Both the position numbers and the translations under genes were made by a program. A stretch of 64,000 nt of DNA from a virus, in IMG/VR virus record IMGVR_UViG_3300042450_000503, positions 1 through 64,000 of that record, one strand, 5' to 3'. The stretch's first letter is position 1. Each line of letters opens with the position of its first letter. Positions 59,301 through 64,000 of this stretch are shown one piece after another. The notes beneath the pieces were generated by a model. The model saw nothing but the letters and a program-made list of their open reading frames with translations, did no database searches and was not told the DNA's origin.

Positions 59301-62300
59301 AAATCCTAATGCTCCAATTTCCTTATCCATAGAAACCGGAATTACCGCAACGTTAAAATCTTCCATTACTTTTGCAAAATATCCTTTTCTTTCGCTTTCC
59401 GATAAATTACTATTAAATACTTCATGTAATTGAGCTCTAGTTTTATCAACGCTTTTCAAATGCTCATAACGCAATTCTCCAAAATCTTTTGGCCCTGAAT
59501 TTTCATCAAATATCCATTTTGCAATAGCCGCTTTCCTTAGTGGAGTTTGTTGGTTAGAATTTAAACTTTTCCAAAGCATTGCTTTAGTAGCGTCAGGAAC
59601 TTTATTTTTAGGATCATAATACCAATCTAGTATTTCATATAAAAACTTTTGATTTTCTATAGCGGTTTCTTTCTTGTTTTTTAAATATTCTGCATTATTT
59701 TTATTAGCATATAATTCTTTAGCACTATCCGCAATATATCCTTTTCTATTTGCAGTAAATCCAGGCTCTAAAACAACTCCAACGTCTTTTAAAGCAAATT
59801 TTGCCGCTGCCCAAAATGATCCTTTACTAGAATATATTTGATCCGACGCTCTTTTCTTTTTTTCTATTACTGTTCCATCTTTGTCTTTAGCTTTAGCTGG
59901 TCTAGGCGTTTGAGGTACTAATTGATTATCTACTATTGTAAAACTATCATCACCAATTTGAGCTTGTGATGCTGAAAAGGTACCAATTTTTCTCAGCCTA
60001 GAACTTAATTCTTTATTATTATATATCTTTCCTAAATGAGCTATAAACTTAGAGTTGATTGCTTGGGCTTGTCTAATATCTTCTTGTTGATTAAATAGCT
60101 GCGTAACGCTATTTACTGCATTTCCACTTGCGTCTTTTAATTGATTTGTTTTTTGTCTATCTAATTTATTGCTGTTTTCTTCAAGTGAAGCATTAATAAA
60201 GTTTTTTACATATTCAATACTTTGTCCTTTTAACGGAAGCGCTAAATTGGGAGTATAATAACTTGTTATATCTTTTGATAAATCTTTTAAATCTTCAATA
60301 GATATAGTTCCATTTTTGTATATTTTTTGTACTGCATTAAAAACGTCTTCTTCGTCAGGCGTAATACTATAATTAATATTAGCTAATTCCCGGGCTAAAT
60401 CAGCAGACTTACTTGCAATATATTCTTTTTGAGATTCAGTAAAGCTATTAAATACTTTAGAATATTTACTATTACCTCTATCTGAATCTTTTTGAAAAGT
60501 TGCTGCAAAATTATTCATTACTTCGTAACCTAAACGAGTTTGGTTAGCCGCTAATGCTTCATAAATAGGCCCTTCGTTTTCAAGATCATTGTTTATAATA
60601 TCAAAAGCGGATTCTTCAGACATTGCTTTTGCTAAAGATTCTTTTCTACCACGTATAGGATTACCGTCAGGACCAATAACTTGGCCTAAATAATCTGCAT
60701 CGGAAACATTGTTAAATACATTTGGTATTCTTCTAACTAATTCAGACCCAGAAGTTCTTCCGGCTTGATCGGTTGTTGTTTTTTCTCTATCAATTTTTTG
60801 TCCAACCCAATCAGGAAAGCTAACCCATCTTCCGTCAATTTGTTTTTGAATTGCTTGTGGTATACCTCCTTGTCCATTAGCTCCCATTAACCAAGTAGTA
60901 GTCATATTCTCTAAAACATAACGCTTGTGCTTCATCATGAATTTTTGCAATTCACCATCTTTCTTTCCACCCATTATAGTTTTAAGATCAATGTCAATTT
61001 GTTTACCAACCTCGTCTCTAATTTCTGAAATTAATGGTGTTACGGTTCTATTTAATGTTATTGGAGCATCTATTCTTGACTTAACAGTTCTAAGTATAGT
61101 TATAAGCTTGTTACTGATTGTTTTTAAGGTCTCTGCTTCAAAAAGTTTTGATTCTAGTGCATTCTTATATTTTGGTTTTTCTTTTACCTCTGAGACAGTT
61201 TCTTCGGCTATTAAACTTTTTTCTTCTTCTACGTCTTTTTTAATACCACCTTTAGTTGCTCCTTCAATACCTAGTTCATATGCTAAAGCATTTGCTCTAA
61301 GATTTAAACGAGAACTAATAAACTTATCTAAAGACTGTTTAGATGGGTCAAACTCATTATTAATTAATAATGATGCACTTTGTAACAATGCATTTTTATA
61401 CTCATCTCTACTAACTCCTCTTTTAGCATCCGCCGCAATAGGGTCATATAGTCTTCTTGTTATAGTTTCTACCGCTCCGCCAAGTTCTTTACCTATTACA
61501 GATTTTGCAAAATCATTTGTAGCGTTTCCTGATGGAGTATATCTTAATCCTTCAGAGGCCATTTTTTTAGGATCGCTATTGTATTTAGTATCTAATAAGT
61601 TTTGTAAATTAGCTTTACTTTTAATAACAGTTTCTTTAGTTTCTGTTTTTTGAGTTTTTGGCTTTTCAGTTTTTGCAGCAGTTTCAACTTTAGGAGCAGC
61701 TTCCGCTTTCTTTAAGTCTTCTTTATAAGTTTTTAGTCGATTAGTATAATCGTCGTAGTCAATATCGTTATTATCAAACTGATCTTCTAGTTTGTCAATT
61801 TTTTGTTTGATTTCTTCTACCGTTACTTTAGATTCTTTTTGATTGCCGGCTATTGTTTTTCCTTGATCACCTAAAGCAATTGCTCTTTCAGATAATTTAC
61901 CTCTTCTTAAGTTTTTATTGTAATCCTTAATAAAATCATAAACATCTTTACCGTCTTTAAATTCTAAATTTGTAAATCCTTTTTTCTTTAAAAACGGCAA
62001 TAGCATATCTCCAATTTTAGCAAACATGTCGCCAAGTTTATCGGACCAAGTTAATTCTTTACTTGCAACAATCTCAAAGAATTGTGTTAAGTATTCGTCG
62101 GGATTTTCTTGTAAATATTGATCAGTATATAATCGCTCTCCTTTATCTTCTTTAAGAACTCTATCCATTACAGCATTATAATCTTCATCGCTTAATACAC
62201 TTAAAAATTTATCTTTAAGTTCTGTAGCTTTTACCAAATCATTTGCCGACAATGTACTAAACGACGATACAAGTATTTTATGTAATAGTTCATGTCCCGC

Positions 62301-64000
62301 TACATTTGTTTGTCTAGTTCGCTTAGCTAATTCCTTATTAATAATTATTTGCCCATTAGGTAAATTGGTACCAACAGTATTTGACAGTTGGCTTTTTGGC
62401 AATCCCATTTTTTCATTAAAATCATCTAATGCTTTTTGTCCTTCCGCTTGAGTTTCAAAAGCAACTAAAGCATCTATTGTTCCGTCCGGATTAGTTATTG
62501 GGTTTTCAAATTCTGTTTTACCAACTATGCTAGCTAATCCTTTTGCAACTCCTACGTTTTTATTTAATTTTTCAAGTTCTGTTTCAAAACTTTTATTATA
62601 TATTTCAGTTATTTCATTGTTAGCAATTTCAATCTTCTCGTCAATAGCCCCATGAAAAGGCTTTGCAATTGTTTTTTTGCTAGTTTCTAAATCTTCTACT
62701 TCCTGTAATTTTCTAATTAAGTTTAAACTAGTGGCAGCATCAGTATCTTTAGGTATTTTACTTAATTGTTGCACTGTAGAAAACGCTTCTTTCTTTAACT
62801 TCTCTGCTTCATCTAATGTAGCAGATCCATTTTTTACTAAAGCATCTAGGTTTTCTGTTAATAAAGTAGGGTTTTGTCCTAACGTATATAAATTAATAAG
62901 TTGTTGATTAGGATCTGAAGAAAAGCTTGGGATTTTTGCATTGGCAATAAGGCCCCCTGATAAAAATGACAAACCGGTTGTATTAATAAAGTCTTGGTAT
63001 GTATAATTATCTTTTAATATTTTTTGCCCAGCAAGCTCGTTTATATTAGCGTTCACAACTTCTTGTTCGCCTTTTTGTTGTATATTTTCTTGAATAGATT
63101 CTTTACCCCCTTCTTCAACAAATCCAACAACACCTCTAGCCGCGGATTTTACTCCACGATTTAAAGTGTTTATAAACCCACGAGTACCCGTGTCTCTAAA
63201 TTCGTTTAAAGCGGTTGTCACTAATCTTCTTTCAGCAGATCCAAATATAAGCTCTTTAGCTTTAGTTTGAGGAGACAAAGGAGCTGTTAATGCGTATAGC
63301 ACAGCCATTTGATTCCCAGCGGTTAAAGCCAATGATTCTGCTTGTCTGTCGTCTATACCGGCGTTTTTTGCTGCTTTTAATGTTTGTTCATATCCATTTG
63401 AATATCCAAATGCACTTTGCGCAGCAATGGAGCTAGCTATTTCTTTTGTTATAGGCAAAGGCATTTTAGTTAACGCTTTACCGCCAACAGCTTCGCTTAA
63501 AGCAACCATGTTTTTATATTCCGCTACAGAAGAAAATCCAGCTCTAGTAGCTAACGCTCTAGTACCAATTGCTCCTCCTAATCCCATGGTGGCCTCTGCT
63601 AATACTATTTGCGGCACCATTGCGCCTAATACTTGAGCAGTGTTCTTTGCGGCTCCTCTAGGGCTTACAGACCAGTCTTCTTTACCTTTACTAGCAATTT
63701 CTAATTTAATTTCTTTATATTCTTTATCCTCAATTATGCCATTTAAGTTGAATCCATGCGTAATGTCGTATAAATTACCTTCTCTATCTTCTAAATACTT
63801 TACACCTTTTACATTTACACTTTTTCCTTCAATATACCCATAATCTTTTGTGTCTGGGGTTTTGTATGCATCATATATAGCTTGATCTCTGCTTAAGTCA
63901 GCTTCTTTATCAAGGCCTACTAAATCTTGTACGGTGGATATTAATTCTTTACTAGTATTCCACATACTACCAACTAGGTTTTTTGCAAAACCAAATGTTT
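56328..64000 (-). CDS. Giant polyvalent virion/ejection protein, N-terminus cut by window edge
   Basis: At least 2556 aa. An ATG lies at 63965, but the frame stays open to 64000 upstream with protein-like residues (TFGFAKNLVGS), so the true start lies outside. Zincin-type metallopeptidase motif GHELLH sits about 556 residues after that ATG; a HAD-type phosphatase follows at about 1630-1770 (VFDFDDTVGL, ILTARPANS, YFADDHLPN). The C-terminal third (TGAIMFLNTRSATLQLIGAV; LLTFQNTAMQQSRTVKKS) resembles large polyvalent proteins injected with podovirus DNA, and the very end is Lys/Arg-rich. Probably a core or ejected protein acting in the new host. Confidence 0.8.
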   Translation of the reverse strand, partial: TFGFAKNLVGSMWNTSKELISTVQDLVGLDKEADLSRDQAIYDAYKTPDTKDYGYIEGKSVNVKGVKYLEDREGNLYDITHGFNLNGIIEDKEYKEIKLEIASKGKEDWSVSPRGAAKNTAQVLGAMVPQIVLAEATMGLGGAIGTRALATRAGFSSVAEYKNMVALSEAVGGKALTKMPLPITKEIASSIAAQSAFGYSNGYEQTLKAAKNAGIDDRQAESLALTAGNQMAVLYALTAPLSPQTKAKELIFGSAERRLVTTALNEFRDTGTRGFINTLNRGVKSAARGVVGFVEEGGKESIQENIQQKGEQEVVNANINELAGQKILKDNYTYQDFINTTGLSFLSGGLIANAKIPSFSSDPNQQLINLYTLGQNPTLLTENLDALVKNGSATLDEAEKLKKEAFSTVQQLSKIPKDTDAATSLNLIRKLQEVEDLETSKKTIAKPFHGAIDEKIEIANNEITEIYNKSFETELEKLNKNVGVAKGLASIVGKTEFENPITNPDGTIDALVAFETQAEGQKALDDFNEKMGLPKSQLSNTVGTNLPNGQIIINKELAKRTRQTNVAGHELLHKILVSSFSTLSANDLVKATELKDKFLSVLSDEDYNAVMDRVLKEDKGERLYTDQYLQENPDEYLTQFFEIVASKELTWSDKLGDMFAKIGDMLLPFLKKKGFTNLEFKDGKDVYDFIKDYNKNLRRGKLSERAIALGDQGKTIAGNQKESKVTVEEIKQKIDKLEDQFDNNDIDYDDYTNRLKTYKEDLKKAEAAPKVETAAKTEKPKTQKTETKETVIKSKANLQNLLDTKYNSDPKKMASEGLRYTPSGNATNDFAKSVIGKELGGAVETITRRLYDPIAADAKRGVSRDEYKNALLQSASLLINNEFDPSKQSLDKFISSRLNLRANALAYELGIEGATKGGIKKDVEEEKSLIAEETVSEVKEKPKYKNALESKLFEAETLKTISNKLITILRTVKSRIDAPITLNRTVTPLISEIRDEVGKQIDIDLKTIMGGKKDGELQKFMMKHKRYVLENMTTTWLMGANGQGGIPQAIQKQIDGRWVSFPDWVGQKIDREKTTTDQAGRTSGSELVRRIPNVFNNVSDADYLGQVIGPDGNPIRGRKESLAKAMSEESAFDIINNDLENEGPIYEALAANQTRLGYEVMNNFAATFQKDSDRGNSKYSKVFNSFTESQKEYIASKSADLARELANINYSITPDEEDVFNAVQKIYKNGTISIEDLKDLSKDITSYYTPNLALPLKGQSIEYVKNFINASLEENSNKLDRQKTNQLKDASGNAVNSVTQLFNQQEDIRQAQAINSKFIAHLGKIYNNKELSSRLRKIGTFSASQAQIGDDSFTIVDNQLVPQTPRPAKAKDKDGTVIEKKKRASDQIYSSKGSFWAAAKFALKDVGVVLEPGFTANRKGYIADSAKELYANKNNAEYLKNKKETAIENQKFLYEILDWYYDPKNKVPDATKAMLWKSLNSNQQTPLRKAAIAKWIFDENSGPKDFGELRYEHLKSVDKTRAQLHEVFNSNLSESERKGYFAKVMEDFNVAVIPVSMDKEIGALGFKTIGIAGDLSEGARYYNIVTLGNKKLYSLINLDPNAEIQYLGREFVRFSKLYNQQNNNNIDATVRSLSKDSKVAKGISVFDFDDTVGLTKSNVLYTMPDGTTGKLNGAEFAKQGSTLLEDGAMFDFSEFSKVVDGKPGPMVEKMKKMIAKFGPENFFILTARPANSAEPIHQFLSSIGIDIPLENITGLGNSTAQAKADWMTAKAVEGYNDFYFADDHLPNVEAVQNALNVLDVKSKIQQAREKFSKVISPTFNRIIEENKGTERYKIFSDIVAKRRGAGKNLFDLYVPASAADFELLLYNFIGKGTIGEGHKKFFTDALLKPYANGNDLMDAARQSIKRDYKALISSFPNIRKKIEKLTPDGDFTYDQAIRVAMWTEAGIEIPGISKRDANKLTALVANDPELDSFKNGLIIMGRQGPGWITPTQHWDADTIIADLHNITEGAGRKKFLAEFIENSEEMFGKFENGKLVGANINKVEAIYGTDVREAIEDVLYRMINGKNRGFGQDKETSAWSNWVNGSTGAIMFLNTRSATLQLIGAVNFLNLRDNNPVAAGIAFANQKQYWTDFSRIWNSDKMKERRGGLKEDVASAEIANAAATSKNKPAAVIAYLLKIGYTPTQLADSFAIASGGAPFYRNRIKSYLKEGLTEAEAETAAWSDFTKVSDETQQSGDPRDISKQQASGAGRLLLTFQNTAMQQSRTVKKSFLDLKNGRGDAKTHVAKIIYYLAIQNTLFAALQQGLFAVAFDDDDKELDPEKGKAKKKTTNERLIGVADGVLDTILRGTGFLGGIVSVLKNMTNKYLDEKDKNFKADYAKVMLEGANISPPIGSKLRKVYTGLQQTKFEKDLITERGWGVMQDGRVHLGPMYGVTGKLVEAGTNFPMDRLVNKIENVSQAMNSQNKAWQRVAVGVGFTPYSVGIEDPKGDEEIRSKAKAIRKKEGIEKGIISREENRKALKDSISKLPYDEQVKIKEEARAKRRESRRKKREMAKY

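Noticed and set aside
60925-61653. 242-aa rightward open frame
   Set aside because: Lies wholly antisense to the giant polyvalent gene, with Ser/Leu-rich shadow composition and no supporting context.
1-64000. Stop-codon reassignment as in some crAss-like phages
   Set aside because: Core genes end at ordinary TAA, TAG and TGA codons without in-frame interruptions.
1-64000. CRISPR array, insertion sequence or integrase
   Set aside because: No regularly spaced repeats, transposase or site-specific recombinase motifs were seen; a lytic lifestyle is more likely.

Overview
The window is about 64 kb of a low-GC tailed (short-tailed, podovirus-like) bacteriophage genome. The host is most likely a Bacteroidota bacterium, probably Flavobacterium-like. 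The host call rests on the AT-rich composition, weak A-rich ribosome binding sites, a minus-strand promoter matching the Bacteroidota -33 TTG / -7 TAnnTTTG pattern (33274-33303), and the flavour of the structural proteins. The morphology call rests on finding terminase, portal, scaffold, capsid, tail-tube-adaptor, nozzle and internal-virion proteins but no tape measure, sheath or baseplate. Genes use ordinary TAA, TAG and TGA stops, so no recoding is apparent. All family calls come from motifs and memory; no database search was possible.

Layout. (1) 1-33061, all leftward (minus strand): the late block. Read in transcription order from 33 kb to 1 it holds small basic virion-associated proteins, four tail-fibre-like genes in two N-terminal anchor families, a lysis cassette (two small membrane proteins, a DUF5675-type endolysin candidate, a unimolecular spanin), GroEL and GroES, many small structural genes, a two-barrel GroES-like protein, large terminase, portal, scaffold, major capsid, adaptor, a 1858-aa nozzle or fibre protein, a second nozzle-like protein, a GNAT protein and an internal virion protein. 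(2) 33.06-33.76 kb: a divergent control region with tRNA-Met, a hairpin repeat, a GC-rich stretch with short tandem repeats, and promoters facing both ways. (3) 33758-56241, all rightward: the early/middle block. It starts with dozens of very small genes of unknown function in short transcription units, each preceded by a copy of a long promoter motif (14 copies found), together with tRNA-like genes and a 0.75-kb non-coding RNA locus. It continues into a metallophosphoesterase, an HTH regulator, a sigma factor, an ERF annealing protein plus exonuclease and SSB-like protein, a primase-helicase, thymidylate synthase, two MazG-type proteins, a resolvase-like nuclease, a B12-dependent class II ribonucleotide reductase and a 2OG-Fe(II) oxygenase-like protein. 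(4) 56251-56282 is a bidirectional terminator, followed by a leftward giant polyvalent virion gene (56328 to beyond 64000).

How it fits together. The early block would take over transcription (sigma factor, HTH regulator, promoter array), remodel nucleotide pools (RNR, ThyA, MazG) and replicate and recombine DNA (primase-helicase, ERF/exonuclease/SSB). The late block builds and releases virions. The leftward gene cut at position 1 and the leftward giant gene cut at 64000 would be neighbours in a T7-like order of internal virion proteins, so the window may be most of a circularly permuted genome. No DNA polymerase is visible.

Most striking items: a roughly 740-nt, stem-rich, ORF-free locus at 40.8-41.6 kb that encloses a tRNA-like T-arm/acceptor and resembles the GOLLD/ROOL class of giant phage RNAs; a 10-mer TGCTATACAC found at least 15 times, almost all in the early block and in two reading frames; a three-copy hairpin element, one copy containing the start codon of the HTH regulator gene; and a second multi-hairpin RNA at 48.5-48.7 kb.
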